Source of the DNA: Micavibrio sp964400125
GTDB taxonomy: Bacteria > Pseudomonadota > Alphaproteobacteria > Micavibrionales > Micavibrionaceae
Reading direction: 5' to 3'
DNA length: 64,000 bases
Assembly (NCBI GenBank): GCA_964400125.1
Contig: CAYNSR010000013.1
Location: 1 to 64,000 of the forward strand
The notes under the pieces were generated by a model. The model had not been told where the DNA came from. It did no database searches and saw only the letters and a list, made by a program, of their open reading frames with translations. Position numbers and translations under genes: made by a program. Below are positions 34,725-43,055 of this stretch, piece by piece. The stretch's first letter is position 1; each line of letters starts with the position of its first letter.

Positions 34725-36067
34725 TATTTAACCATCCTCGCCACTTTGTTCTGGACGGCATTTTGTTCGTGTTCAAGGCGCAGTTCGAGCAATATGCCCA
34801 TCATTTGCTCGCTGCGCAGGGCGCTGTTGAAAATTTCGTTTTCCTGCATCAGGTTCAGTGCCTCGAGTGCCGCGCCTTTCCGGGCGGCGTTGGCCGGTTT
34901 GTCATACAGGTCGACAAAGAAATCGGGACTTTGGAATAATTTCTGCGTCAGAATTTCCATCTGGGCATAGTAGCTGGGGTTTGCGCCGATGATGGCGTCC
35001 ACTTCGGCATCTGTGGCAATGCCCAGTTCCCGCATGATGGCGCGCAGGTATTTTGCCGTTTCGGCGGCATCGGTTGTTCCCTTGGCCTTCATCGCGGCGA
35101 TGGCCTGAAAGGATTGTTCGGCGATGCTGCGTTTGGCGACGATCGCGCGCAGGTCAAGGTAGGCTTGCTGGTTTGTCGGGTTATCCTCCAGCAGTCCCGG
35201 CGTCATGCCTTCAAAAACGTCATGAGAGTAAAGATTCGAGGCAAGGGCGAGGACGTCTTCTTCGTCATCGGTCCGGACGGTATCCCCAAAATTGATATCA
35301 AGCGTCCATGGCTGACTGATGGTGTAGCCGTAATCGATATCCCTGTTGCGCCGCGCCTGCGTGATGCCAGCCTCGCAAACGTTTGTCAGGGACCTGCCGA
35401 AATCGTTGACGTCGCAGTAATTTTTGACGAATTGCGCCAGACGGCCCGCGCGGTCGCCCGTTTGGCCGATGGAGGCGTTGCTGTTGCCGTTCAGCAATTG
35501 CCTGTCCCGCGACCATTGCTGCAACAGGTTTCTGGTCAGGCGGGTATTGAAATCGGCTTGTCCGAGACTGCGGGCGGCGGACCCGATGGTGCATAAGGAA
35601 TCGCTGGGGGTGTAGTCTTTCATGGCCTGCGCCGTCAGTTCGGAGAACAGGCGCTGGGTCTCAATCTGGTGCTTGGCGTCGATAAAGGCCCCGAGAATAT
35701 TCATTTGATACATCGAAATGGCGGACATTTGCTCTGTCATCATGGCCAGTGCAGCGCCGAGATATTCCGGGAAATATACAATCCTGAGCCACAGTTCGTG
35801 AAACAAGAATTCTGTTACGATATGGGCGTTGGTAATGACATGCTGGATCAGGACTTCCATGAAGACCTGTTCCATCAACGCGGCGGCAATTGGTGTACAG
35901 CAGCAAACACAGACTGCCTCGGCCCGTTTCGGTGCGGCGAAGACCAGCGGGATCATGATGGCGACGATGCACAATATCCTGAAAGTATTCGGTCGTGCCG
36001 CGCCTTTGCGCACGGATTGCGCCGGATCTGGCTTGTCCGGTTTCCGGTTCACTGTAAAAAATTTCAT
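34724..36067 (-). CDS. Exported T4BSS-linked paralog 4 (first in operon)
   Basis: 447 aa from the ATG at 36067. A signal-anchor or signal peptide lies at about 28-50 (FRILCIVAIMIPLVFAAPKRAEA) and the mature start is Cys-rich (VCVCCC). Core motifs: FIDAKHQIETQRLF, MKDYTPSDSLCTIG, KNYCDVNDFGRSLTNVC, DEEDVLALASNLYSH, PSYYAQMEILTQKLFQ and KPANAARKGAALEALNLMQ; it ends QNAVQNKVARMVK, like paralog 1. It is the promoter-proximal gene of the four, transcribed away from dotI, with a 220-base gap shared by both. Family not recognised. Confidence 0.75.
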   Translation of the reverse strand: MKFFTVNRKPDKPDPAQSVRKGAARPNTFRILCIVAIMIPLVFAAPKRAEAVCVCCCTPIAAALMEQVFMEVLIQHVITNAHIVTEFLFHELWLRIVYFPEYLGAALAMMTEQMSAISMYQMNILGAFIDAKHQIETQRLFSELTAQAMKDYTPSDSLCTIGSAARSLGQADFNTRLTRNLLQQWSRDRQLLNGNSNASIGQTGDRAGRLAQFVKNYCDVNDFGRSLTNVCEAGITQARRNRDIDYGYTISQPWTLDINFGDTVRTDDEEDVLALASNLYSHDVFEGMTPGLLEDNPTNQQAYLDLRAIVAKRSIAEQSFQAIAAMKAKGTTDAAETAKYLRAIMRELGIATDAEVDAIIGANPSYYAQMEILTQKLFQSPDFFVDLYDKPANAARKGAALEALNLMQENEIFNSALRSEQMMGILLELRLEHEQNAVQNKVARMVK

Positions 36068-36286
36068 AACCCGCGCACCCCGCCTTGCCCGGTGATTCAA
36101 AAGTGTTGGGTTAATTTTAACATATCCGGAAACAAAAAGTACACCTTAAGTGCGCCTTTGCCGTCACATGGGAAATGTTGGGCCTGAACGGAATTTTAAC
36201 CCTTGGTTGGGCATCATGATCCTGATAGATTCGATCCTGTCGGTTTTTCGATTCCGGTTCAACCCTTGAAGAGATGTCCATCTGCC
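36068..36286. promoter_or_regulatory. Divergent promoter region between paralog operon and dotI operon
   Basis: A 219-base gap separates the start of the four-paralog operon from dotI. It contains an AT-rich centre (about 36100-36150) and no open frame of note. Both operons must start here, so shared regulation is possible; I cannot name specific -10/-35 boxes with confidence. Confidence 0.4.
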
Positions 36287-37024
36287 ATGGCCCCGTCTGA
36301 TTCCTCAGTGTCACGTCCCAATCCACGGCGTTTGCGTCCGGCACAGGATCGGGCGAAACAGGATGATACCCCGCCTGCGCCGGAGCCTTCCGGGCGGGAA
36401 GGGTTGCGCGGTCTCGGGGCCGTGGTGATCCGTAACCAGTTCTACAAGGACGGTTATCGCGCCTTGCTGAAGCTGGCTCTGTTGCAAGGCGCCATTATTG
36501 TTTTTCTGATTATGGCAATATTTTTTGTTATTCACAAGAATCAGCCGGAAAATCGCTATTTTGCGACGACGGAAGACGGGCGGCTTGTGCCGATGGTTCC
36601 CTTGAATCAGGCCAATCTGAGTGCGCCTGCGCTGATGTCGTGGGCTGCGCAGGCGGCGACGGAGGTGATGACCTTCGGGTTTAACGATTACCGGCGCAGG
36701 TTGCAGGAATCCTCGCGCAATTTCACCCGCCGCGGCTGGGAAAGCTTTACGCTGGCGCTGGAACGCGCCCGTATTATCGAAATGGTTGAGGCCAACCAGC
36801 AGGTTGTTACTGCCGCGCCGCGCGGTGCTCCGATCCTGCAATCTGAAGGGCTGGTGAACGGGCGCTATCAGTGGACCGTGCAGATTCCGATGATTGTCAC
36901 ATACCAGTCCGGGTCCAAGACGCGGTCCGACCAGTTGCTGGTGACGATCGTTGTCGTGCGGACGCCGCGTCTGGAGAGCCCGAACGGTGTCGGGATCGAG
37001 CAGTGGATTGCTGTCGGGGGGTAG
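36287..37024 (+). CDS. dotI: DotI/IcmL-like inner-membrane protein
   Basis: 245 aa from the ATG at 36287. A charged cytosolic N-terminus (about 1-50), then VVIRNQFYKDGYRALLKLALLQGAIIVFLIMAIFFVIHKNQ, the IcmL-type membrane helix with its preceding NxFYRD-like motif. The periplasmic domain (about 80-245) has APALMSWAAQAATEVMTFGFNDYRRRLQESSRNFTRRGWESF and a final VTIVVVRTPRLESPNGVGIEQWIAVG. Matches DotI/IcmL and R64 TraM in layout. DotI forms a VirB8-like ring in the inner membrane. It is first of the dotI-dotH-dotG operon. Confidence 0.87.
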   Translation: MAPSDSSVSRPNPRRLRPAQDRAKQDDTPPAPEPSGREGLRGLGAVVIRNQFYKDGYRALLKLALLQGAIIVFLIMAIFFVIHKNQPENRYFATTEDGRLVPMVPLNQANLSAPALMSWAAQAATEVMTFGFNDYRRRLQESSRNFTRRGWESFTLALERARIIEMVEANQQVVTAAPRGAPILQSEGLVNGRYQWTVQIPMIVTYQSGSKTRSDQLLVTIVVVRTPRLESPNGVGIEQWIAVGG

Positions 37025-37132
37025 GGTTTTGACAGCGTCTTTCGGCTTTACACAATAACCGGGGGCCGCTAGACTTCCGGTGCGAATTGGGGCACGTCTT
37101 ATTTCTTCGAGGGTTTTCATCCGGTCCATATC

Positions 37133-38263
37133 ATGATTTTCAGACAACGAAATTCGACAGCAGTTTTTCGCGCCGGTTTGCCCGGCTGCGTTTGTCTTGC
37201 CTTGGTGATTTTGTGCGGTTTATACACTGGCCCGGTTCGCGCGCAGGGCCCGGAGTCACCGCAGGAAAACGAGATGTTGTGGAATCAGGGGGGGATCCCA
37301 GAGCCAGCATTGCCTGTTGCCGAGGCTGCGGCACCGGAGACGTCCGCCCTGCCTGATGGGGGTGATCTGGATGTGCGCGCGCCGGGCCTGCAGTTGCCGG
37401 TCAGCAGCGGCTTGCTCCCGGGGCAACTGGCCGGGGCGGCCATGCCGATGAAAACGCAGGAAGAAATTGACGCCGAGATCCGCGAGGATGCCTTTAACGC
37501 CGCCCTCACCGGGTTGCTGCCGCTGGAGCCGCCGGAAATCCGCAAGGTTTTGAAACGTTACGACCAGACAATGGAAGCGGCAGAAACGCCGATCTATCCG
37601 TATCCCAAGCCTGAGGTCGTGGTGAAAAGCGTTTCGCTCGATCCTGGTGTGGCACCGCCCCTGATCAAGGTGGCCGCAGGCCATGTCACGACGATGAATA
37701 TCGTTGATATAACGGGCGCGGTCTGGCCGATACAGGATATTACCTGGGCCGGTAATTTTGAAATCGTCCAGCCCGAAGCGGGCGGCCATGTCATCCGGAT
37801 CACGCCGATGTCCGAATTCGCCTATGGCAATATGTCCGTGCGCCTGCTGGAGCTGGATACACCGATCACCTTCATCCTGAGGACGCATCGTGACGGCGTT
37901 TTCTATCGCGTCGATATCCAGTTGCCGGAATACGGCCCGTATGCGACGCCACCCCTGATCGACGGCGGCATTACGATCGCGGCGGGAAATATGACGATGA
38001 CGGCGGTGTTGGACGGCATGCCGCCGCAAGATGCCGTGAAGATGCGGGTTACCGGCGCGGACGGGCGGACAACGGCTTACAAATTCGAGGACTCGACTTA
38101 TGTCCGGACGCCTTTGACTCTGCTCTCCCCGGCGTGGAAAGCTTCGGTCAAATCTGCCGACGGAACGAATGTCTATTTGCTGGGGAATGCCCCTGTGCTG
38201 CTGCTCTCCGATCAGGGCCGCATGATCCATGCCCGGCTGAGTGAGAAGGAAACGGAAAGATGA
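37133..38263 (+). CDS. dotH: DotH/IcmK-like outer-membrane complex protein
   Basis: 376 aa with a signal peptide (CVCLALVILCGLYTGPVRA|QG). The first 100 mature residues are Pro/Gly-rich and unordered. The conserved part has LLPLEPPEIRKVLKRYDQTMEAAETPIYPYPKP, VTTMNIVDITGAVWPIQDITWAGNFEI and HVIRITPMSEFAYGNMSVRLLELDTPITFILRT, as in DotH/IcmK and TraN. DotH makes the outer-membrane ring with DotC and DotD. Its end overlaps dotG in an ATGA junction (38260-38263). Confidence 0.87.
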   Translation: MIFRQRNSTAVFRAGLPGCVCLALVILCGLYTGPVRAQGPESPQENEMLWNQGGIPEPALPVAEAAAPETSALPDGGDLDVRAPGLQLPVSSGLLPGQLAGAAMPMKTQEEIDAEIREDAFNAALTGLLPLEPPEIRKVLKRYDQTMEAAETPIYPYPKPEVVVKSVSLDPGVAPPLIKVAAGHVTTMNIVDITGAVWPIQDITWAGNFEIVQPEAGGHVIRITPMSEFAYGNMSVRLLELDTPITFILRTHRDGVFYRVDIQLPEYGPYATPPLIDGGITIAAGNMTMTAVLDGMPPQDAVKMRVTGADGRTTAYKFEDSTYVRTPLTLLSPAWKASVKSADGTNVYLLGNAPVLLLSDQGRMIHARLSEKETER

Positions 38264-39639
38264 GTGATCAGGAAAACGACATTCTTGATGCCGGCGATGC
38301 GGGCGCGGATTCGGAGTTTGAAGATTTCGATACCGGTTCCGGGTCCTTGTCGGGCGCAGTCAAGACGAATCCGCTTTTCAAGGTCGGGATCGTTATTGCG
38401 GCCTTTGCGGTGATTGCCGGAGGCATCATGCTTTTCGGTGGCAAGGAAATGCCGGTGGACCCTTCATCGGTAAAGGGCGCTGCCGAGGTCAGGCAAACGG
38501 CAGGGTCGGAAAATATTTCCCCGGTTTATGAAGATGCTATCAGGGACAAGAACGAGCAAATCCTTGAGGAGGCGCAGCGTCAGGGGACCAGCGCGATTCC
38601 GGTACCGCTCGGCCCGCCGAAGACTCTGGCACCGATGATGCAGGTCACGAGCACGGATGATCCCCTTGAGAGATGGCGCCGGATTCAGGAAGAGCGTTTG
38701 CGCAAGGAGCAATTGCTGACCGCATCTCAGGCTCCGCCGCCGGATGCGGTCGCGCCGGTGGATCCTTATATGGAGCAAAAATCCGCGCTGGCGTCGACAT
38801 TGGCCACGCAGATGCAGTCCATTCTTGACGGTGTGGCGCTAACGTCGATGAAAACAGCCACTATTGCCGATCCCAAGTTTATCGAATCCGAGCGGGCTGC
38901 GGCTGCATCTGCGGCAAGCGAACAGCAGGTGGCTGCTGTTGCCGCCGCTGCTGCGGGCGAGGCTGTAACGGTCGAGGTTCTGCTGGAGCCGGGCCGGATC
39001 GAGTATGCGCAACTGATTACCGAGGCCAATACGGATGCGCCCGGTCCTGTGCTTGCGGTACTGGCGAGCGGGCCGTTGGCGGGAAGCCGCCTGATTGGCA
39101 CATTCAGCGCCAGTGAGGAATATCTGACCTTGAGCTTCGGCACGATTGTTGTGGACGGGCAGGCGCTCAGCACCAGCGCTGTGGCGCTGGATCCGGCGAC
39201 ATCAAAGCCGGGTGTTATTACTGAAATCGACCGCAAATATTTCCAGCGCGTCATTCTGCCTGCGGCGGCGGCCTTTATCGAGGGAATCGGCGGCGCTATC
39301 GCCCAGAGCGGGTCCACCACCGTTTCCGCCGGGGCCGGGACGACGACATCGGCTGAAAACGAGCTTGATACGAAGCAGGAGTTTTTCAAGGGGGTTGAGG
39401 AAGCTTCCGGAAAGGTCAGCGAGATTCTGGATCAGGATGGCGGTGCCGTCAGACCCATGCTCCGCGTTGCGGCAGGGGCGCATCTCGGGTTGCTGTTCAC
39501 GCAAGGGGTCGAGCGCAGCACGGACAGCAAAGGTGTGGTCCTGAGGAATCAGGGGCGGGATCAGGCGTCGGCCCTGCCCGGAGGTGCCTCTGCCGGGCCA
39601 ACCCAGATCCAGACATCGGGAACGCCAACGGGGCAGTAA
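38260..39639 (+). CDS. dotG: DotG/IcmE-like (VirB10-type) channel protein
   Basis: 459 aa. An acidic cytosolic N-terminus is followed by one membrane helix (VGIVIAAFAVIAGGIMLFGG, about 40-60), a Gln/Pro-rich linker and a C-terminal VirB10/TrbI-like beta domain (about 235-430: EPGRIEYAQLITEANTDAPGPVLAVLASGPLAGSRLIGTF ... YLTLSFGTIVVDGQALSTSAVALDP). DotG spans both membranes and lines the core channel. Compared with Legionella DotG (about 1,050 aa) the large repeat region is missing, so it is closer in length to plasmid TraO. Translation is coupled to dotH. Confidence 0.87.
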   Translation: MSDQENDILDAGDAGADSEFEDFDTGSGSLSGAVKTNPLFKVGIVIAAFAVIAGGIMLFGGKEMPVDPSSVKGAAEVRQTAGSENISPVYEDAIRDKNEQILEEAQRQGTSAIPVPLGPPKTLAPMMQVTSTDDPLERWRRIQEERLRKEQLLTASQAPPPDAVAPVDPYMEQKSALASTLATQMQSILDGVALTSMKTATIADPKFIESERAAAASAASEQQVAAVAAAAAGEAVTVEVLLEPGRIEYAQLITEANTDAPGPVLAVLASGPLAGSRLIGTFSASEEYLTLSFGTIVVDGQALSTSAVALDPATSKPGVITEIDRKYFQRVILPAAAAFIEGIGGAIAQSGSTTVSAGAGTTTSAENELDTKQEFFKGVEEASGKVSEILDQDGGAVRPMLRVAAGAHLGLLFTQGVERSTDSKGVVLRNQGRDQASALPGGASAGPTQIQTSGTPTGQ

Positions 39640-39675
39640 TTTCTTTCTGACGCAAAATAGAGATATGTGGCGCAA

Positions 39676-40854
39676 ATGAGCAATAACGACCAATTTGACG
39701 ATCTGGACGATTTCGATGATTTCGACGAGGTGTCGGATGATCTGGATGCCGTTACGGATGTCGCTTCTGTTGATGAGGATTGGGACCATCTCGCTGGGAA
39801 CGAGGGCGCTTCTGTTGACGGCGGAGATGGCGAGAGGCAGGGTGGGAAGGCGCCGGAAAAGAAAAAATCCGGGCTTTTTAATCTGTTGCTGATCGCAGGG
39901 GTTGCGCTCGCAGGGGGTGGTTTCATCGTTTTGAAAATGGGCGACACCACCGCACCCGTTCCTGCGTTCGAGCAGCCCGACCCGATGATGGAGGCCCAGG
40001 TTGCGGAGATTCAGAATCCGCCCCCCACGCCGCCGATGCCCGCGCCGATCCAGCAGCCGGAAGTGGCCCCGGAAGCGGCTTTGTTGCAATCCTCTCCTGC
40101 CCCCGCGCCAGCACCTGAACCGGAGTTGCCGGGCAGTGGTGTTGCGCCGGAAGGTGCGGATACCGGGCTGAGGATGCCAAAGGCGGAAGATATTTTGCTC
40201 AAGGCCGCGCCTGCCGGAAACCCCTCTGACGATGGGTTCGTACCTGTTATTTCCGCTTCTCCTGAGGTTGTGGCCCCTGTGGCTATGCCAGCGGTTCCGG
40301 CCCCGGTTGTGTCCGGTCCCGATTTTGGGCCAGTGATGGAAAAGCTGGATTCCCTGTCGGCACGCATGGAATCGCTGGAAGCAAAACTGGAAGCCTATCG
40401 CGCGGAAAAAGCTCCGGCCGGGCAGGTTCCGGCGGTGACGGAAGACCAGATCAAGGCCTTGCAGCGATCGCTTGCAACGCTTGAGCAACGTGTGGAGGCG
40501 CAGGCGTCCTCAGGCCGTCGTCCTGCTGTTGCGGCGGATACCGAGTCGGTCGCCCCCCCGCCAGTTGCCAAACCGAAGCCGCAGATTTTGGGGCAAAGTG
40601 CTGCGGGCGGGATTTCAGCCGGGGAAAGCGGTGCGGAGGCTGCCGTCCCGCCCCGTCCTGTTGCTCCTGTAACGACGGTCTGGGTTTTGAAGGGCGCGCA
40701 GCCCGGGCGAGCCATGGTTGCCAAAAAGGGCGAAAACGACCTGCATCCGGTGGCTGTCGGGGACACGCTTCCCGGTATTGGCCGAATCACGGCGATCGAG
40801 TACCGGGATGGAAAATGGTCGGTAATCGGGACGCTGGGTACGATCGCGCAGTAG
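39676..40854 (+). CDS. IcmG/DotF- or TraP-like membrane protein
   Basis: 392 aa from the ATG at 39676 (a GTG at 39667 is also possible). The N-terminus is strongly acidic (DDLDDFDDFDEVSDD), followed by one membrane helix (GLFNLLLIAGVALAGGGFIVL, about 70-90), a Pro/Ala-rich stretch, a coiled coil (MEKLDSLSARMESLEAKLEAYR) and a C-terminal module ending GENDLHPVAVGDTLPGIGRITAIEYRDGKWSVIGTLG. The topology matches IcmG/DotF, and the C-terminal module resembles IncI TraP. It follows dotG by about 35 bases in the same order as traO-traP. Confidence 0.65.
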   Translation: MSNNDQFDDLDDFDDFDEVSDDLDAVTDVASVDEDWDHLAGNEGASVDGGDGERQGGKAPEKKKSGLFNLLLIAGVALAGGGFIVLKMGDTTAPVPAFEQPDPMMEAQVAEIQNPPPTPPMPAPIQQPEVAPEAALLQSSPAPAPAPEPELPGSGVAPEGADTGLRMPKAEDILLKAAPAGNPSDDGFVPVISASPEVVAPVAMPAVPAPVVSGPDFGPVMEKLDSLSARMESLEAKLEAYRAEKAPAGQVPAVTEDQIKALQRSLATLEQRVEAQASSGRRPAVAADTESVAPPPVAKPKPQILGQSAAGGISAGESGAEAAVPPRPVAPVTTVWVLKGAQPGRAMVAKKGENDLHPVAVGDTLPGIGRITAIEYRDGKWSVIGTLGTIAQ

Positions 40855-41019
40855 TCCGGGCTGTCTGGAAACTAAAGACAATTTTAAGAATTTGGGCGCA
40901 TGATGAAAAGGTCGGGAAGTTTGCAATATTTAGGTCAAATGTGATTTAATCAAAGAAGCGTCCCGGAAAGAAAATGCAAACCAATGGCGGCGCCGGGCCG
41001 TTCGGGTGTGTGACGATTG

Positions 41020-42003
41020 ATGTATGGTAGCAAAAAAACGTCTGTAAACCGTTTTTTCCTGTCGGCTTTGGTGCTGGCAGCGGTCGGTCTTTTGTTTTCC
41101 TCCTTTCCTGCTGTCGCGGCGATGGCCCCCCCGAGCCCGAGTATGGGTGATGTTGTAGAAAATACGATTCTGTCGTCAGCGGAGTTGCCCACGCTTTTTG
41201 CCGCCGCGTCCTATCTGTTTGGGCTTTTGCTTCTGGTGCTGGGGGTTCTCAAGCTCAAGGACCATGTCCTGAATTCGCAGCAAACACCGCTTTCCGACGG
41301 GGTCAAACGCCTTGTTGTGGCGGGCGGGCTTTTTGCCCTGCCTATGGTGATTGAGGCCGCCTACAATACGGTGGCATCGGGGTGTATGTTTGGGGGGTGC
41401 GCTGCCGACGGGGTCAAGGGGTTTAATGTGACCGCGCCGATCGGTCTTGGTCTTGATGCCATGATGGTGAATTTTATGTCGGATCTCTGGACCCCGCTGA
41501 TGATCCTGTTGCCGGCTTTTTGTTATCTGGCGGGTATCCTCCTGATTATCATAGGAATTTCGCGGCTGCTGAAAACCGCGCAAGAAGGGCCGCGCGGCCC
41601 GAGCGGGGCCGGGACGATTACCACGTTTCTGGTCGGGGGCGCGTTGCTTTCCGTTGATGCGATGATGGGCGCGTTCAGTGTTTCCCTGTTTCCGAGTCTG
41701 GGCGGCGATTTGAAGACATACGGGCAGTTGACATTTAGTACGACGGGTTTGTCGGGTACGGATGTTCAGCATATCGAAACCGTTATTGCCGCGATTTTGG
41801 CCTTTATGATGATTATCGGTTGGATCAGCTTTATCCGGGGATTTTTTATCCTGCGCGCCGTTGCTGAAGGGGATCATCAGGCCTCCATGATGGCGGGCAT
41901 GACCCATCTGTTCGGCGGGGCGATGGCCGTCAATCTGGGCCCGGTCCTGAATGCCGTGCAGGCGACCTTCGGTCTTGTGAGTATGGGGGTTGGTTTCAGT
42001 TGA
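41020..42003 (+). CDS. IcmC/DotE- or TraQ-like inner-membrane protein
   Basis: 327 aa integral membrane protein. A leader (FFLSALVLAAVGLLFSSFPAVAA) is followed by LPTLFAAASYLFGLLLLVLGVLKLKDHVLNSQQTPLSDGVKRLVVAGGLFALPMVIEAAYNTV, the motif shared with the icmD-like genes downstream. Further helices (LMILLPAFCYLAGILLIIIG, IETVIAAILAFMMIIGWISFI) and a Gly-rich C-terminal part follow. The TTG one codon earlier was not used. It probably belongs to the inner-membrane core of the Dot/Icm machine; IcmC and TraQ have this size range. Confidence 0.75.
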   Translation: MYGSKKTSVNRFFLSALVLAAVGLLFSSFPAVAAMAPPSPSMGDVVENTILSSAELPTLFAAASYLFGLLLLVLGVLKLKDHVLNSQQTPLSDGVKRLVVAGGLFALPMVIEAAYNTVASGCMFGGCAADGVKGFNVTAPIGLGLDAMMVNFMSDLWTPLMILLPAFCYLAGILLIIIGISRLLKTAQEGPRGPSGAGTITTFLVGGALLSVDAMMGAFSVSLFPSLGGDLKTYGQLTFSTTGLSGTDVQHIETVIAAILAFMMIIGWISFIRGFFILRAVAEGDHQASMMAGMTHLFGGAMAVNLGPVLNAVQATFGLVSMGVGFS

Positions 42004-42164
42004 GCGGAAAATCAGGGGAAGTATAATAATTTCCAGATAGCGTTAAAAAGTTTCCCTTTTTGTTGTCGTTCGTGTAAGGTATCATAATGGCGTTCTGTTC
42101 GCGGGGCGCAAGAAGAAACGGTAGTGTAAACAAGAGGAACTGTAACGAGAGGAACTAAGGTATC

Positions 42165-42548
42165 ATGACTCAAATTCAAAGAAGTGCGTTTTTATTTCTG
42201 GGGCTGTTTGCGGTGACGCTGGTGATGGCGGATCCGGCCCAGGCGGCGGCAGGCCAAAATTTCAGCAGTATCGCCAGTAACATGGTAGGATCAATTGCGA
42301 TGTTGCCGACTCTGCTTTCGGCGCTGTCCTATCTGTTTGGTCTGTTGCTGGGTGTTTTAGGCGTGATGAAAATCAAGGATCATGTTGAAAACCCGGGCCA
42401 GACCCCGCTGAAAGACGGAGCAATCCGCCTTGCTGCCGGTGGTGCGCTGTTTGCCATCCCGATGATCTATGAAGCAGCAAAAACCACGATCGGTACGGGT
42501 GGGCCAACCACTCAGGCAAATTTGACTTCCCTGACATTCGCCCCGTAA
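42165..42548 (+). CDS. IcmD/DotP- or TraR-like protein, copy 1
   Basis: 127 aa small membrane protein. A leader (FLFLGLFAVTLVMADPAQA) precedes the IcmD-type core MLPTLLSALSYLFGLLLGVLGVMKIKDHVENPGQTPLKDGAIRLAAGGALFAIPMIYEAA. AAGG is 5 bases before the ATG. The whole coding region is repeated 446 bases later; near the 3' end this copy reads GTGGPTTQ. Preceding it is a 161-base gap with a possible promoter. It shares its hydrophobic core with the IcmC-like gene upstream. Confidence 0.82.
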   Translation: MTQIQRSAFLFLGLFAVTLVMADPAQAAAGQNFSSIASNMVGSIAMLPTLLSALSYLFGLLLGVLGVMKIKDHVENPGQTPLKDGAIRLAAGGALFAIPMIYEAAKTTIGTGGPTTQANLTSLTFAP

Positions 42549-42610
42549 GGGCGGCAGAACGGCGTAGATAAACGAACATTACAAACCATCAACAAGAGGA
42601 ACAAGGTATC

Positions 42611-42994
42611 ATGACTCAAATTCAAAGAAGTGCGTTTTTATTTCTGGGGCTGTTTGCGGTGACGCTGGTGATGGCGGATCCGGCCCAGGCGGCGGCAGGC
42701 CAAAATTTCAGCAGTATCGCCAGTAACATGGTAGGATCAATTGCGATGTTGCCGACTCTGCTTTCGGCGCTGTCCTATCTGTTTGGTCTGTTGCTGGGTG
42801 TTTTAGGCGTGATGAAAATCAAGGATCATGTTGAAAACCCGGGCCAGACCCCGCTGAAAGACGGAGCAATCCGCCTTGCTGCCGGTGGTGCGCTGTTTGC
42901 CATCCCGATGATCTATGAAGCAGCAAAAACCACGATCGGTACGGGTGCGGCAACCACTCAGGCAAATTTGACTTCCCTGACATTCGCCCCGTAA
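42611..42994 (+). CDS. IcmD/DotP- or TraR-like protein, copy 2
   Basis: 127 aa, identical to copy 1 except that the GTGGPTTQ segment reads GTGAATTQ. Only two bases differ over 384, at neighbouring codons (GGG to GCG and CCA to GCA), both changing the residue. The repeat includes the leader (AAGAGGAAC...AAGGTATC before the ATG). The copies are followed by different DNA, and icmJ starts 61 bases after this one. Copy 2 probably arose by a very recent tandem duplication and could be dosage-related. Confidence 0.82.
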   Translation: MTQIQRSAFLFLGLFAVTLVMADPAQAAAGQNFSSIASNMVGSIAMLPTLLSALSYLFGLLLGVLGVMKIKDHVENPGQTPLKDGAIRLAAGGALFAIPMIYEAAKTTIGTGAATTQANLTSLTFAP

Positions 42995-43055
42995 GGGTTC
43001 AAGAGTAATTCTGGCTGGTTAGGTCAGGAAGAATCCTTCCAATCTAGGATTTTAA

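Larger units (their letters stand above)
42120..42994. repeat. Tandem duplication of the icmD-like unit (446-base period)
   Basis: Bases from about 42150 to 42552 recur at about 42596 to 42998 with two substitutions in the coding part. The gap between the units keeps the AAGAGGAAC leader, with a 1-base difference (AACTAAGG versus AACAAGG). Confidence 0.9.

Noticed and set aside
30387..36067. Calling the four paralogs VirB5 or IcmX
   Set aside because: Length and export fit IcmX loosely, but I cannot see a shared motif, so no name was given.
42120..42994. Assembly error as the cause of the icmD duplication
   Set aside because: Not fully excluded, but the two copies have different flanks and two coding differences, so a real duplication is more likely.
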